In this document: piece by piece, positions 1-8,584 of the stretch
Numbering within the stretch: the first letter of the stretch is position 1
Layout of the letters: every line of letters begins with the position of its first letter
NCBI RefSeq assembly: GCF_000262755.1
Contig: NZ_AFEU01000001.1
Span: 186,001-250,000 of the forward strand
Source: Bacillus methanolicus PB1
Lineage (GTDB): Bacteria > Bacillota > Bacilli > Bacillales > Cytobacillaceae
DNA: 64,000 nucleotides
Direction: 5' to 3'
Notes under the pieces: model-generated
Told to the model about the DNA's origin: nothing
Seen by the model: only the letters and a program-made list of their open reading frames with translations
Databases searched by the model: none
Translations under genes and position numbers: made by a program

Positions 1-179
1 TCCTGTACAGTGACTTCTTCACCATTAAATAGAACTGTTTTCCCTGCAGATCGGGCCGAGGATAAAAGAGTGATCTTGCCTACCGGAAAATTACGATTTT
101 CCAGCGTTTTTAACATTTGTTGACCAACTGCTCCTGTTGCACCAACCACTGCTATATGAAGACCATTTTTTAGACCCAT
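1..179 (-). CDS. asd: Aspartate-semialdehyde dehydrogenase, N-terminal part (runs off the window)
   Basis: Makes L-aspartate-4-semialdehyde from aspartyl phosphate with NADPH, the branch point to lysine, diaminopimelate, dipicolinate, threonine and methionine. Only the first 59 codons are in the window. They show the Rossmann nucleotide-binding loop GATGAVGQ (residues 13-20) after a short beta strand, followed by the conserved stretch RNFPVG. The ATG at 177-179 is preceded by AGGAGA at good spacing. In Bacillus subtilis asd follows dpaB, as here, so its product feeds the dipicolinate synthase encoded just upstream. The gene is cut by the window edge, not broken. Identification rests on motif and synteny. 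Confidence 0.93.
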   Translation of the reverse strand, partial: MGLKNGLHIAVVGATGAVGQQMLKTLENRNFPVGKITLLSSARSAGKTVLFNGEEVTVQ

Positions 180-248
180 GTATAGTTCTCCTTCCGCTTC
201 ATTTAATATATTTTCTATTGCTCAACAATTGAGAATGAATACACAGAA

Positions 249-274
249 GGCGGCTCTTCTTAATAAGGACCGCC
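249..274 (-). terminator. Possible weak terminator between dpaB and asd
   Basis: On the transcribed strand GGCGG and CCGCC can pair, with two mismatched positions and a further CTT/AAG stem around a 6-nt loop. The following sequence is T-rich but is not a clean U-tract. It lies in the 180-bp dpaB-asd gap and could partly insulate sporulation transcription from asd. Weak evidence. Confidence 0.3.
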
Positions 275-359
275 ATCTCAATAATATCATTTATTTTATC
301 ATATTCATTCATGAAAGGAATAAATTTTTTGAATTATTGCCGGAAAAAGTATGGGGATC

Positions 360-959
360 TCAATTTCCATCGCGGAACCTTTCAACAATTACGGGCTGCA
401 GCTGTTTTCCATTCATGGCCGCGATGATCGTTTCTTCGAGCATCGACATTCTGGCAACCATTGAATTTGGCTTTTTTATCGGATCATCCTGACCAAAAGG
501 GACAAAGTAAATATTTTTAGTGGCCATCAATCTCATTAAATTTACTCCATTTAATCCTAATGCATCATTTGTGGAAATTCCTAATACGACCGGTTTTTGG
601 TTCCGCATTGTAGCTTTGGCAGCCATTAATACAGGAGAGTCTGTCATTGCGTTCGCAAGTTTGCTCAAAGAGTTTCCAGTCAACGGTGCTATAACCATGC
701 AGTCAAGGGGAATTTTAGGACCAAGAGGCTCAGCTTTTACAATTGAATCGATTACCTTGTTGCCCGTTAAATCTTCGATACGCTTGACCCAATCTTCACC
801 TTTTCCGAACCGTGTCTCTGTATTTTTGACCGTAAACGTGACGACAGGTATCACTTCAGCTCCAGTATTCACAAGGTTTTCAATTTCAGGGTACACTTCA
901 TCATAAGTGCAGTGAGAACCCGTTAATCCAAATCCGATTCTTTTGCCTTTTAAGCTCAT
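360..959 (-). CDS. dpaB: Dipicolinate synthase subunit B (SpoVFB)
   Basis: Flavoprotein-like subunit of the mother-cell enzyme that makes dipicolinic acid from dihydrodipicolinate (or its hydroxy precursor) for the spore core. The 199-residue product has the phosphopantothenoylcysteine decarboxylase/flavoprotein fold signature: GLTGSHC near residues 11-17, APLTGNSLSKLANA in the middle and a conserved KKPNSMVARM stretch near the C-terminus. Length matches the family. The start overlaps the dpaA stop by 4 bp (ATGA), so the two subunits are translationally coupled. The order dpaA-dpaB-asd is that of B. subtilis. Its presence shows that the organism is equipped to make endospores. Confidence 0.95.
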   Translation of the reverse strand: MSLKGKRIGFGLTGSHCTYDEVYPEIENLVNTGAEVIPVVTFTVKNTETRFGKGEDWVKRIEDLTGNKVIDSIVKAEPLGPKIPLDCMVIAPLTGNSLSKLANAMTDSPVLMAAKATMRNQKPVVLGISTNDALGLNGVNLMRLMATKNIYFVPFGQDDPIKKPNSMVARMSMLEETIIAAMNGKQLQPVIVERFRDGN

Positions 960-1858
960 TCTTCATTCCCCTTTCTTTTTTGCAGGTCATTTTTCAGCAA
1001 TTGAGCAAGAATATTTGCTAGAATTTTTCCGGCGGTTTTCGGTGCAACAATTCCTGGAAGCCCCGGTGCAAGCAATGCTTTAATGCCTCGCTTTTCTGCG
1101 TAACGAAAATCCGTCCCTCCCGGTTTCGAAGCTAAATCAATGATCAACGTATGAGCCGGCATTTTTGAAATGACCGAAGCGTTTACAACTAAATGCGGAA
1201 TCGTATTAATGCAAATATCTATGTCCTTTACGGCCTGTTGAATTTCGTTTATATGGAAAGGTGTTAAACCCATTTCCGTAATTCTGGCAATATGTTCGCT
1301 TCTTCTTGCTCCGACCTTTACCTTTGCGCCGAGAACATGAAACGTTCTTGCAACACTCATTCCGACTCTACCAAGACCAAGTACAGCCACTTTTGAACCG
1401 TGGATTGTAAAATCGGTATGCTGAATGGCCATCATAATAGTCCCTTCGACCGTAGGGATTGAATTGTAAATTGCGACATCATCTCTTTCAAATAATTGAA
1501 CTAGGCGGCGGTTTGCCTGCTTTGTTATATCATTTAGATAAGAGTTGCTGATTCCTGAATAGATCGTACAATGTTCCGGCGTTTTGGAGATATTCTCTTT
1601 AGTAAGAAACACTTTTTCATTGGAAAAAATCGTTTCGACCTGGCCTTCCAAACTTGTTCCTGGAACCGGCAATATGACAGAATCTATATTTGAAAAATCA
1701 ACTTCATCCATTTTTTCTTTAATCGCTCCGGTAAAGGCATGATCCAGTTGTTCAAATCCGATGAGAGACAGCTTGGCATCCAGTTCAGTAAGCTTGCGGA
1801 TGATTTCCAGCTGTCTAGCATCACCGCCTATGATTGCAATTTGCATTCCTGTCAGCAT
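956..1858 (-). CDS. dpaA: Dipicolinate synthase subunit A (SpoVFA)
   Basis: NAD(P)-dependent subunit of dipicolinate synthase, acting in the sporulating mother cell. The 300-residue product begins MLTGMQIAIIGGDARQLEI, as in B. subtilis, and has a second Rossmann loop GLGRVGMS (about residues 161-168) and a C-terminal LAPGLPGIVAPKTAG block typical of the family. An in-frame TTG eight codons upstream also opens the frame, but the ATG at 1856-1858 follows AAGGTGAG by 7 nt and matches homologues, so I use it. A candidate sigma-K promoter lies 60-90 bp upstream. Coupled to dpaB by a 4-bp overlap. Confidence 0.95.
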   Translation of the reverse strand: MLTGMQIAIIGGDARQLEIIRKLTELDAKLSLIGFEQLDHAFTGAIKEKMDEVDFSNIDSVILPVPGTSLEGQVETIFSNEKVFLTKENISKTPEHCTIYSGISNSYLNDITKQANRRLVQLFERDDVAIYNSIPTVEGTIMMAIQHTDFTIHGSKVAVLGLGRVGMSVARTFHVLGAKVKVGARRSEHIARITEMGLTPFHINEIQQAVKDIDICINTIPHLVVNASVISKMPAHTLIIDLASKPGGTDFRYAEKRGIKALLAPGLPGIVAPKTAGKILANILAQLLKNDLQKRKGNEE

Positions 1859-1919
1859 GAAAATACTCACCTTCTTCTGCAAAATCCCTGCAGGAAAATG
1901 TATTGTCGAACTACTTCAA

Positions 1920-1947
1920 CATCTTATGCGCTAATGTCTTAATCGGT
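1920..1947 (-). promoter_or_regulatory. Candidate sigma-K promoter of dpaAB
   Basis: On the minus strand ACC (1945-1947) is followed, after exactly 16 bp, by CATAAGATG (1920-1928). The consensus recalled for mother-cell sigma-K is AC(C) then CATAnnnTA at about 16-17 bp, so only the last base of the -10 deviates. The position, about 62 bp before the dpaA start, is suitable and the homologous operon in B. subtilis is sigma-K dependent. Motif match only; no transcript evidence. Confidence 0.45.
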
Positions 1948-1980
1948 GAGTTTTCCACCTGCTGCAAAAGAAAATACAAT

Positions 1981-2012
1981 AAAAAAAAGAGATCGGCTCT
2001 CGGCCAACCTCT
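1981..2012 (-). terminator. Rho-independent terminator after ymxH
   Basis: On the transcribed strand a 10-bp stem (2003-2012 with 1988-1997, two G-U pairs, 5-nt loop) is followed by a run of at least seven T. It ends the ymxH transcript about 15 bp after the stop codon and separates it from the dpa operon. Confidence 0.85.
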
Positions 2013-2026
2013 AATCTTTGCTTTTG

Positions 2027-2269
2027 CTATTCATTTTCAGGAATATCAATAATGATCATATCAGAACCGATTTTCTTAATATTCTTCCACTGCACCCGAA
2101 CTTCGCCGCCTTGTTTGCGAAATCCAAACCATTTTAACGCAGGGATAATTAATGTTTCAATTTGCCCTGTGGTTTCATTGATTTCTAAATCTGTCTGCCC
2201 CAGAACGCCAAGCCTTTCCGCACGTTTAACATCTACGATCTCCTTGCCGCTTAACTCGCTTAACCTCAT
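2027..2269 (-). CDS. ymxH: YlmC/YmxH family PRC-barrel sporulation protein
   Basis: Small 80-residue PRC-barrel protein of the YlmC/YmxH family. Two recognisable strings are MRLSELSGKEIVD at the start and RLGVLGQTDLEI about 20 residues in. Molecular function is not established; the family is associated with sporulating Firmicutes. The open frame begins at a TTG two codons upstream, but the ATG at 2267-2269 has GGAGGG six nt before it. It sits between mlpA and the dpa operon, as in B. subtilis, and has its own terminator. Confidence 0.88.
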   Translation of the reverse strand: MRLSELSGKEIVDVKRAERLGVLGQTDLEINETTGQIETLIIPALKWFGFRKQGGEVRVQWKNIKKIGSDMIIIDIPENE

Positions 2270-2336
2270 TTTCAACCCTCCAGCATGCTTTGTCTTACTA
2301 TATATTTACGTCTTTGAAAGTAATTTAGAATAGAGC

Positions 2337-2389
2337 GAAAAAAGAAATAAAGGGTCTGCCCCTCTCCAATACAGAGAAGTCAGACCCTC
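2337..2389 (-). repeat. Short GGGTCTG/CAGACCC hairpin (repeat R1), likely mlpA terminator
   Basis: Starts two nt after the mlpA stop. On the transcribed strand AGGGTCTG pairs with CAGACCCT (8 bp). After a small internal loop CTTCTCT pairs with GGAGAGG around GTATT. A T-rich tail follows (2337-2350). The arm sequence and the loop-side GTATTGG are shared with the longer palindromic repeats at 19551-19680, 21418-21525 and 30831-30868, so this looks like a minimal member of that family serving as a terminator. Confidence 0.7.
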
Positions 2390-3625
2390 TTATATATTTT
2401 TCGGAAGTTCGCCGTCAGGGCTGATTAATGCAATCGAATATTGATCATTAAAAATTGTATGGGCCATTTGATCAACACTTTCCTTTGTTACTTGATCGAT
2501 TTGCTCTACAATTTCATCAAGAGAGCGGTGGCGTCCCAACAATAATTCATTTTTTCCGTTTCTGCTCATTCTGCTGTTCGTACTTTCAAGGCTCAGCATT
2601 AAACTGCCTTTCAACTGTTCTTTGCTATTATTCAATTCTTTTTCCGTAATCCCTTCCTGCTTAAGCTTTTTAAGCGTTTCCTGGATCGTTTCAAATAACA
2701 CATTTAATTGTTTGGCTCCCGTTCCTCCATATATCGTGACAATTCCACTGTCCTGGTAAGCGGAATGATAGGAGAAGACTGAATACGCTAGACCTCTTTG
2801 CTCGCGGACTTCTTGGAATAAGCGGCTGCTCATGCTTCCTCCCAGAATATTATTTAATACAATCAGGCTGTAAATATCATCGTGGCCTACCTGCAGGCCT
2901 TCAAACCCAATACATAAATGGGCTTGTTCGGTATCTTTTTTCCGAGAAATCCGGTTGGCATGAAACTGAGGAGGAATTTGCGTGTTTTTTCGTTTACCGC
3001 CTTCATACGATCCAAAGTATTTTTCAACTTCTTTAATAAATGATTCAGAAACATTGCCGGCAATAGAAACAACGACATTTTCAGGTGTATAGAAATCATG
3101 TATATATTGTTTCAATGTATCGCTTGTAAAAGATTCCAGCGTTTTTTCTGTTCCTAATATCGGATATCCAAGCGGATGTTTTTCATACACAGCTTTACTT
3201 AAAAGATCATGGACAATATCGTCAGGTGTATCTTCATACATTTTTATTTCTTCAAAAACAACCTTTTTTTCTTTATCCATTTCTTCTTCTATGAAGGTAG
3301 AATGAAAAAACATGTCCGCAAGTACGTCAAGAGCAAAATTGGCATGCGTGTCAAGAACCTTTGCATAATAACATGTATATTCTTTTGAAGTAAAAGCATT
3401 TACCTGTCCGCCAATACTATCGAATGATTCGGCAATTTCTCTTGCTGTTCTCGTCTTCGTGCCTTTAAAAAACATATGCTCAAGAAAGTGTGAAATACCA
3501 TTGTTTTTGGGGTTTTCATTGCGGGATCCTGTTTCAATCCAAATACCGATCGCAACGGAACGTACGGTTGGAATATTTTCTAAAACGATTCTTACCCCAT
3601 TTTGACATGTATATTTCTTTATCAA
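2390..3625 (-). CDS. mlpA: M16-family zinc peptidase MlpA (YmxG)
   Basis: Pitrilysin/mitochondrial-processing-peptidase-like metalloprotease of 411 residues. The inverted zinc motif HFLEH is at residues 46-50 with the downstream glutamates in VVFEEIKMYEDTPDD. The second, non-catalytic M16 domain fills the C-terminal half (LNNILGGSMSSRLFQEVRE). Homologues in B. subtilis affect protease expression; the substrate is unknown. The start is a TTG at 3623-3625 with AGGAGGAG about 7 nt upstream, giving MIKKYTCQNG as in homologues. It lies between ylxY and ymxH and its stop codon directly abuts repeat R1. Confidence 0.93.
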   Translation of the reverse strand: MIKKYTCQNGVRIVLENIPTVRSVAIGIWIETGSRNENPKNNGISHFLEHMFFKGTKTRTAREIAESFDSIGGQVNAFTSKEYTCYYAKVLDTHANFALDVLADMFFHSTFIEEEMDKEKKVVFEEIKMYEDTPDDIVHDLLSKAVYEKHPLGYPILGTEKTLESFTSDTLKQYIHDFYTPENVVVSIAGNVSESFIKEVEKYFGSYEGGKRKNTQIPPQFHANRISRKKDTEQAHLCIGFEGLQVGHDDIYSLIVLNNILGGSMSSRLFQEVREQRGLAYSVFSYHSAYQDSGIVTIYGGTGAKQLNVLFETIQETLKKLKQEGITEKELNNSKEQLKGSLMLSLESTNSRMSRNGKNELLLGRHRSLDEIVEQIDQVTKESVDQMAHTIFNDQYSIALISPDGELPKNI

Positions 3626-3726
3626 ATAAAACTCCTCCTGTCCTAAAAACCCGCTGCTTCAAGAGTACTGCAATAAGTTAGTATATAACATAAACTTTCT
3701 TTTTTCCAAAGCAATTGACGATTATT

Positions 3727-4680
3727 TCACTTATTTTGTACAATCCGTTCTTCACTTAACAGACTGGAAACTGTATCTATTTTCAAATTTTTTTGTTTAA
3801 TTTGCATTATTAATTGGTCTAATGCTTTTGCAGTTGATTCCGTAGGATGCATCAAAATTAACGCACCGTTGTGAAGTTTTGGAATGATTCTGTTAATCAG
3901 AACCTCCGGTGCAGGTTTTTGCCAGTCTATTGTATCGAGACTCCACATGACAGTGCCCATATTAAATTCTGAAGCTATTTTTACGACTTCTTCACGATAG
4001 GAACCGCTGGGAGGCGCTAACCATTTCGGTCTTTTTCCCGTTGTAGCTTCTATCACTTCGTTTGTTCTCTTTATTTCTTTTATTATTTCAGCAGGGGGCA
4101 ATGTTTTCATATTAGGGTGTGTGTACGAGTGGTTTCCTATTTCATGTCCAGCTTCGGCAATCATTTTCGCAAGCTCGGGATTATTCTTCACCCATCTTCC
4201 TTCCAGGAAAAAACTTGCTGAAACATTATGTTTTTTTAGGGTTGCTAGCATTCCGGAAAGATATTCATTTCCCCAGGCAACGTTAATAATAAAACTGACC
4301 ATCGGTTTTTCCGGGTTCCCCCGATAAACAGCAGCTGGCGGAAGATCAGTAAGATGTACTTCCGGACTTATTTGCTTATATACTAATTTTTCTTCGTTAA
4401 ATTTACCGTCCTTTTTCATTTTTTTGTATGAAGCAGGAACGTCAACTTTTATCCCATTATATCCGGGTATTGCTTTCCAAACCGGATCTATTTTAGCATT
4501 AATGGGCTTTTTTTCATATTCCCCTGCACGATTATTAATTTCCTGAAACAAAGGATTAGTTGTTTGATTTACAGCAATAGATTTTGCTTTTAATAAAGAT
4601 ATATATTGGGAAACTAACGGATTATTGATCATTAATATTGAAAATAAAAGAAATAAAGCCAAATGGACGACCTTTTTCAT
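3727..4680 (-). CDS. ylxY: YlxY polysaccharide-deacetylase-like membrane-anchored sporulation protein
   Basis: NodB-fold (carbohydrate esterase 4) protein of 317 residues with an N-terminal hydrophobic segment (about residues 5-22) that should act as signal or anchor, so the domain is probably outside the membrane. The zinc-type motif HSYTHP (184-189) and the later motifs APPSGSYR and ILMHPT are present. The usual first motif TFDDG, which supplies the catalytic base and a metal ligand, reads INVAWGNE here (about 132-139), so deacetylase activity is doubtful. As I recall, B. subtilis YlxY shows the same change. Start: ATG at 4678-4680 after AAGGGGG; the GTG six codons upstream is less well placed. 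Followed by mlpA. Confidence 0.9.
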   Translation of the reverse strand: MKKVVHLALFLLFSILMINNPLVSQYISLLKAKSIAVNQTTNPLFQEINNRAGEYEKKPINAKIDPVWKAIPGYNGIKVDVPASYKKMKKDGKFNEEKLVYKQISPEVHLTDLPPAAVYRGNPEKPMVSFIINVAWGNEYLSGMLATLKKHNVSASFFLEGRWVKNNPELAKMIAEAGHEIGNHSYTHPNMKTLPPAEIIKEIKRTNEVIEATTGKRPKWLAPPSGSYREEVVKIASEFNMGTVMWSLDTIDWQKPAPEVLINRIIPKLHNGALILMHPTESTAKALDQLIMQIKQKNLKIDTVSSLLSEERIVQNK

Positions 4681-4739
4681 GCTCTCTGCCCCCTTCACTT
4701 TACAATATGTGAATCTGGGACAAGGTAGAACGGCCTTTT

Positions 4740-4791
4740 AAAAAAACATACTTTAACGCATTAACGTAGTGCGGGTCTGGCCCGCGTTAAA
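4740..4791 (-). terminator. Second hairpin in tandem behind the pnp terminator
   Basis: Directly after the U-tract of the pnp terminator the transcribed strand can fold TTTAACGC (complement of 4784-4791) with GCGTTAAA (complement of 4752-4759). An inner GCGGG/CCCGC stem competes for part of the sequence. A run of seven T (4740-4746) follows a few bases later. It is probably a tandem terminator. The inner loop reads GGGCCAGACCC, one base from the GGGTCAGACCC arms of the repeats described elsewhere in the window. Confidence 0.55.
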
Positions 4792-4811
4792 AAAACCAGG
4801 GGTAGCCCTGG
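4789..4811 (-). terminator. Rho-independent terminator of rpsO-pnp
   Basis: On the transcribed strand CCAGGG and CCCTGG (4806-4811 with 4796-4801) form a 6-bp stem with a 4-nt loop followed by seven T. It lies 11 bp after the pnp stop codon. Confidence 0.85.
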
Positions 4812-4821
4812 CTCATTATAT

Positions 4822-6933
4822 TTATTTTGCTTGTCTTTCACGCTGTTCTTTTAGTACTGCTTTTCGTGAAAGGTTGACGCGGCCTTGTTTATCAATTTCG
4901 GTTACTTTTACTAATATTTCGTCACCGATCGATACAACATCTTCGACTTTGCCTACCCGTTCTTCGGCCAATTCTGAAATATGAACGAGCCCATCTTTTC
5001 CGCTGAAGATTTCAACGAAGGCACCAAATTTTTCAATCCGTTTTACTTTACCGAGATAGAGTTGTCCGACTTCAACTTCCCGGACAATGTCTTCTATAAT
5101 TGTCTTTGCTTTTTGATTCATTTCTTCATTTATGGAAGAAATGAAGATTGTTCCATCCTGTTCAATATCAATTTTTACACCGGTTTCTTCGATAATTTTG
5201 TTAATTTGTTTTCCGCTAGGACCGATTACATCACGAATCTTATCAGGATTTATTGTCATCGTTAAAATTTTTGGTGCATATTTCGATAATTGTTCTCTTG
5301 GCTTGGAAATCGTCTTTAACATGGAATCAAGGATTTGCATGCGTCCTTTTTTCGCTTGCTGCATGGCTTCTTCAAGTATTTCCCGCGATAAACCTTCAAT
5401 CTTAATATCCATTTGTAAAGCGGTAACCCCTTTTGGAGTTCCTGCAACTTTAAAGTCCATATCACCAAGATGGTCTTCCATACCTTGAATATCCGTCAAA
5501 ATCGTATAATTGTCGCCTGATTTTACAAGTCCCATTGCAATTCCTGCAACCGGAGCCTTAATCGGAACCCCTGCATCCATCATTGCCAATGTGCTGGCGC
5601 AAATGCTTGCTTGAGATGTGGAACCGTTTGATTCAAGAACTTCGGAAACAAGGCGTACTGTATATGGGAATTCCTTTTCAGATGGAATAACTGGTTCCAG
5701 AGCACGCTCTCCCAGTGCTCCGTGGCCAATTTCACGGCGCCCCGGTCCTCTCATCGGACCAGTTTCACCGACACTGAAGCTAGGGAAGTTGTAATGGTGC
5801 ATAAAACGTTTCTCTTCTTCGATTCCGAGCCCGTCCAAAATTTGGACATCACCCAATGCACCAAGCGTACAAATACTCAACGCCTGAGTTTGTCCGCGCG
5901 TAAACAATCCAGAACCGTGCGTGCGCGGCAAAATCCCAATTTCAGAAGAAAGCGGCCTGATTTCATCTACTTTACGGCCGTCAGGACGTATTTTTTCCTC
6001 TGTTATTAAGCGGCGAACTTCATTTTTCACAATGTTATCCAAAATTTGTTTTATTTGTTTCAACGTATCTTCATCAGCTTCTTGTTCTTCATATTTCGCA
6101 AGAATATCATTTTTTACTTCATTAATTGCTTCTTCGCGAGCTTGCTTTTCCGGTACTTGGATCGCCTTGATCATGTCTGCTTCACACATCGCGCGGACTT
6201 CAGCTTCCAGTTCCTTATCCAATTCAAATAAAACAACTTCCATTTTTTCTTTGCCAATTTCTGCAGCAATTTTTTCCTGTAACTCAATCAATCGTTTTAT
6301 TTCTTCATGTCCAAACATGATTGCTTCAAGCATTATTTCCTCAGGCACTTCATCAGCACCTGCTTCAACCATGTTAATCGCATCTTTTGTTCCTGCAACA
6401 ACAAGATGCATATCACTTTGTTCCATTTGCTGAACGTCTGGGTTAATAATAAATTTTCCCCCGACTCGGCCAACGGTAACACCGGCTATCGGCCCTTCAA
6501 ATGGAATATCAGATATGCAAAGAGCTAGCGAAGATCCGAACATCGCTGCCATCTCAGAGGAACAGTCCTGATCAACACTCATAACCATACTGACAACCTG
6601 CACTTCATTACGGAACCCTTCTGCAAATAATGGCCGTATCGGACGGTCAATCAGCCGGCTTGCCAGGATCGCCTTTTCACTAGGGCGGCCTTCCCTTTTT
6701 ATAAAACCGCCGGGAATTTTCCCAACAGCATACAAGCGCTCCTCATAATTGACTGTCAGTGGAAAAAAATCAACATTTTTTGGTTCGTTTGAAGCTGTTG
6801 CCGTACTAAGGACGACTGTTTCGCCATAACGGACAAGAACTGCACCGTTAGCTTGTTTCGCCAACTGTCCAATTTCCACAGTTAAATTCCGTCCGGCCCA
6901 ATCCATGGAATAGACCCGTTTCTCATTTTCCAT
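4822..6933 (-). CDS. pnp: Polyribonucleotide nucleotidyltransferase (PNPase)
   Basis: Phosphorolytic 3'-5' exoribonuclease of mRNA decay. The 703-residue product has two RNase PH domains separated by the helical linker. The second has [22 protein letters not shown] and [20 protein letters not shown] domain (about 555-615, with [10 protein letters not shown]) and a C-terminal S1 domain (about 620-690, [13 protein letters not shown]) follow. Length matches B. subtilis PnpA (705). The ATG at 6931-6933 has a rather distant GAGAGGGG. It follows rpsO, as in most bacteria, with a 283-bp gap holding the rpsO terminator; I see no clear promoter in the rest of that gap. Confidence 0.97.
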   Translation of the reverse strand: MENEKRVYSMDWAGRNLTVEIGQLAKQANGAVLVRYGETVVLSTATASNEPKNVDFFPLTVNYEERLYAVGKIPGGFIKREGRPSEKAILASRLIDRPIRPLFAEGFRNEVQVVSMVMSVDQDCSSEMAAMFGSSLALCISDIPFEGPIAGVTVGRVGGKFIINPDVQQMEQSDMHLVVAGTKDAINMVEAGADEVPEEIMLEAIMFGHEEIKRLIELQEKIAAEIGKEKMEVVLFELDKELEAEVRAMCEADMIKAIQVPEKQAREEAINEVKNDILAKYEEQEADEDTLKQIKQILDNIVKNEVRRLITEEKIRPDGRKVDEIRPLSSEIGILPRTHGSGLFTRGQTQALSICTLGALGDVQILDGLGIEEEKRFMHHYNFPSFSVGETGPMRGPGRREIGHGALGERALEPVIPSEKEFPYTVRLVSEVLESNGSTSQASICASTLAMMDAGVPIKAPVAGIAMGLVKSGDNYTILTDIQGMEDHLGDMDFKVAGTPKGVTALQMDIKIEGLSREILEEAMQQAKKGRMQILDSMLKTISKPREQLSKYAPKILTMTINPDKIRDVIGPSGKQINKIIEETGVKIDIEQDGTIFISSINEEMNQKAKTIIEDIVREVEVGQLYLGKVKRIEKFGAFVEIFSGKDGLVHISELAEERVGKVEDVVSIGDEILVKVTEIDKQGRVNLSRKAVLKEQRERQAK

Positions 6934-7184
6934 TTGTATTTAAACCCCTCTCTACCTGAATCACTCTCAGAGAATAAGCAAGGTTTTTTAATAAACTCTG
7001 CTTTACCAAATATACAATATGAAATGCTATCTTTAATATTATAATTAGTAATAGTATGCACGAAAGAGCTGTTCATTAAAATGTTTAAGAAAATATGTAT
7101 GTTTTTTGATCAAAAACTTTCCTCAATTTCAAGTTAATTCTATCCTAAAAAGATACTTATGCGTTTTCATTTTATTACTGTATA

Positions 7185-7209
7185 AGAAAAAGCGGGAAAG
7201 ATCCCGCTT
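7185..7209 (-). terminator. Rho-independent terminator of rpsO
   Basis: Perfect 8-bp stem AAGCGGGA/TCCCGCTT (7202-7209 with 7190-7197) with a short 4-nt loop and a T-rich tail, eight bp after the rpsO stop. Some readthrough to pnp would be expected, since pnp lacks an obvious promoter. Confidence 0.85.
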
Positions 7210-7216
7210 CTGTTGA

Positions 7217-7486
7217 CTATCGACGCAAACCGAGTTTGTTGATAAGCTCACGGTAACGTTGAATGTCTTTGTTTCGTAGATACGTTAAAAGATTACGGCG
7301 TTTACCTACCATTTTTAAAAGACCGCGACGTGAATGGTGGTCTTTTTTGTGCACACGCAAATGTTCGTTTAAATTGTTAATCTGTTCAGTAAGGACAGCG
7401 ATTTGTACTTCTGGAGAACCGGTGTCGTTTTCGTGAATCTTGAATTGATTAATGATTTCGTTCTTACGTTCTTGTGTGATGGCCAT
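7217..7486 (-). CDS. rpsO: 30S ribosomal protein S15
   Basis: Primary 16S rRNA-binding protein of the small-subunit platform, 89 residues, with the family signature [22 protein letters not shown] (written here as two parts, [10 protein letters not shown] and [12 protein letters not shown]). MAITQERK at the start matches homologues; the ATG at 7484-7486 follows AGGAGGTGA, so the upstream in-frame codons are not used. It has its own candidate promoter, a structured leader and a strong terminator, consistent with autoregulated single-gene expression plus readthrough to pnp. Confidence 0.97.
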   Translation of the reverse strand: MAITQERKNEIINQFKIHENDTGSPEVQIAVLTEQINNLNEHLRVHKKDHHSRRGLLKMVGKRRNLLTYLRNKDIQRYRELINKLGLRR

Positions 7487-7522
7487 CCTTTTCACCTCCT
7501 ATTTGCAATCCCCAAATACTGA

Positions 7523-7546
7523 GCAAGCGTCGGTGATTCGACTTGC
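7523..7546 (-). promoter_or_regulatory. Stem-loop in the rpsO leader, candidate S15 autoregulatory element
   Basis: About 37 nt before the start codon the leader can fold GCAAG-TCG with CGA-CG-CTTGC around AATCAC. Autoregulation of rpsO through leader structure is known in Geobacillus and other bacteria. Whether this stem is part of such a switch is inference from position only. Confidence 0.3.
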
Positions 7547-7575
7547 CAAGCAAAGGTTCATTTTCATACTTTTTT

Positions 7576-7604
7576 AGAATACAACTTTTTATGACAAAAA
7601 GCAA
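7576..7604 (-). promoter_or_regulatory. Candidate sigma-A promoter of rpsO
   Basis: TTGCTT (complement of 7599-7604) and TATTCT (complement of 7576-7581) are 17 bp apart, about 90 bp before rpsO and just behind the ribF stop. Moderate match, 3/6 and 4/6 to consensus. Confidence 0.35.
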
Positions 7605-7606
7605 GT

Positions 7607-8557
7607 CTAAACACTGTTTTTCTCAAAATACTGAAGTGCAGCCCGGCGATCATTTTCAATCTGTGAAACGAGTTGTTCAATTCGGGCAAATTTTTTCTCA
7701 TTTCGTAAACGGATGTGCCATTCGACGGATACTTTTTCACCATATATTTCTTGTTCGAACCGGAAAATATGAACCTCTATTGAAGGCTTATCACGATTTA
7801 CTTGATTAAATGTTGGTTTGTATCCGACGTTGCAAACACCTTGAAACCATTGATCATTGATATGAATCCGGACGGCGTACACACCAACCGGAGGCAGAAT
7901 GTATTCATCGGTTAATTCAATATTTGCAGTTGGAAACCCAATTGTTCTTCCTCTCTTATCCCCATGTACGACTGTTCCTTTAATGGAATAAAAGCGTCCA
8001 AGAAAACCGGGAAGTTCCTCTGTTCTTCCTTCACGGATCAAAGACCGGATTAAAGTTGAGCTTATTTTTTTATCCCTTGACGAAATTTTCGGGACAACAG
8101 AATATCCGAATTGTTCACGGGAATGAAAAGGAAGAGTCTCCATTGTGCCTTTTCCCATTCTTCCATATGTAAAATCAAACCCGGCAACTGTGTGTTTGAC
8201 ATTTAAACCGATAATATATTGATCGACAAATTCTTGAGGAAGAAGGTTTGCGAATTCAACTGTAAAATGGACAACAAACAAATAATCAATGTTCAAGCCG
8301 GAAATAAGCCTGATTTTATCGTCTAAAGGTGTTATGTATTCCACATGCCGAACACTCCTTCCTAAAACGACCGAAGGATGAGGATCAAATGTCATGACAG
8401 CACTTTTCATTCCATTTTGATCAGCAATTTCTTTTGCCTTCCCAATCACTTTCTGGTGGCCGAGATGGACACCGTCAAAAAAGCCGAGCGCCATAGCAAG
8501 AGGCGGAAAATCTGATTTATTAAACTGATGAGGATGATGAATATGAATAATTTCCAC
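7607..8557 (-). CDS. ribF: Bifunctional riboflavin kinase/FAD synthetase
   Basis: Converts riboflavin to FMN and FMN to FAD (RibC in B. subtilis nomenclature). The N-terminal nucleotidyltransferase domain has GFFDGVHLGH (25-34) and the KISSTLIR motif. The C-terminal riboflavin kinase domain, from about residue 185, carries GDKRGRTIGFPTAN. Length 316 is normal. The start is a GTG at 8555-8557, with AAAGGTGAA six nt upstream. Last gene of the rimP-nusA-infB operon, 27 bp after truB. Confidence 0.95.
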   Translation of the reverse strand: MEIIHIHHPHQFNKSDFPPLAMALGFFDGVHLGHQKVIGKAKEIADQNGMKSAVMTFDPHPSVVLGRSVRHVEYITPLDDKIRLISGLNIDYLFVVHFTVEFANLLPQEFVDQYIIGLNVKHTVAGFDFTYGRMGKGTMETLPFHSREQFGYSVVPKISSRDKKISSTLIRSLIREGRTEELPGFLGRFYSIKGTVVHGDKRGRTIGFPTANIELTDEYILPPVGVYAVRIHINDQWFQGVCNVGYKPTFNQVNRDKPSIEVHIFRFEQEIYGEKVSVEWHIRLRNEKKFARIEQLVSQIENDRRAALQYFEKNSV

Positions 8558-8584
8558 GCTGAATTCACCTTTTCTTGCACAGGT

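Noticed and set aside
5921-6433. Plus-strand open frame of 170 codons opposite pnp
   Set aside because: Mirror frame of pnp, Ser/Ile-rich and low-complexity, no start signal.
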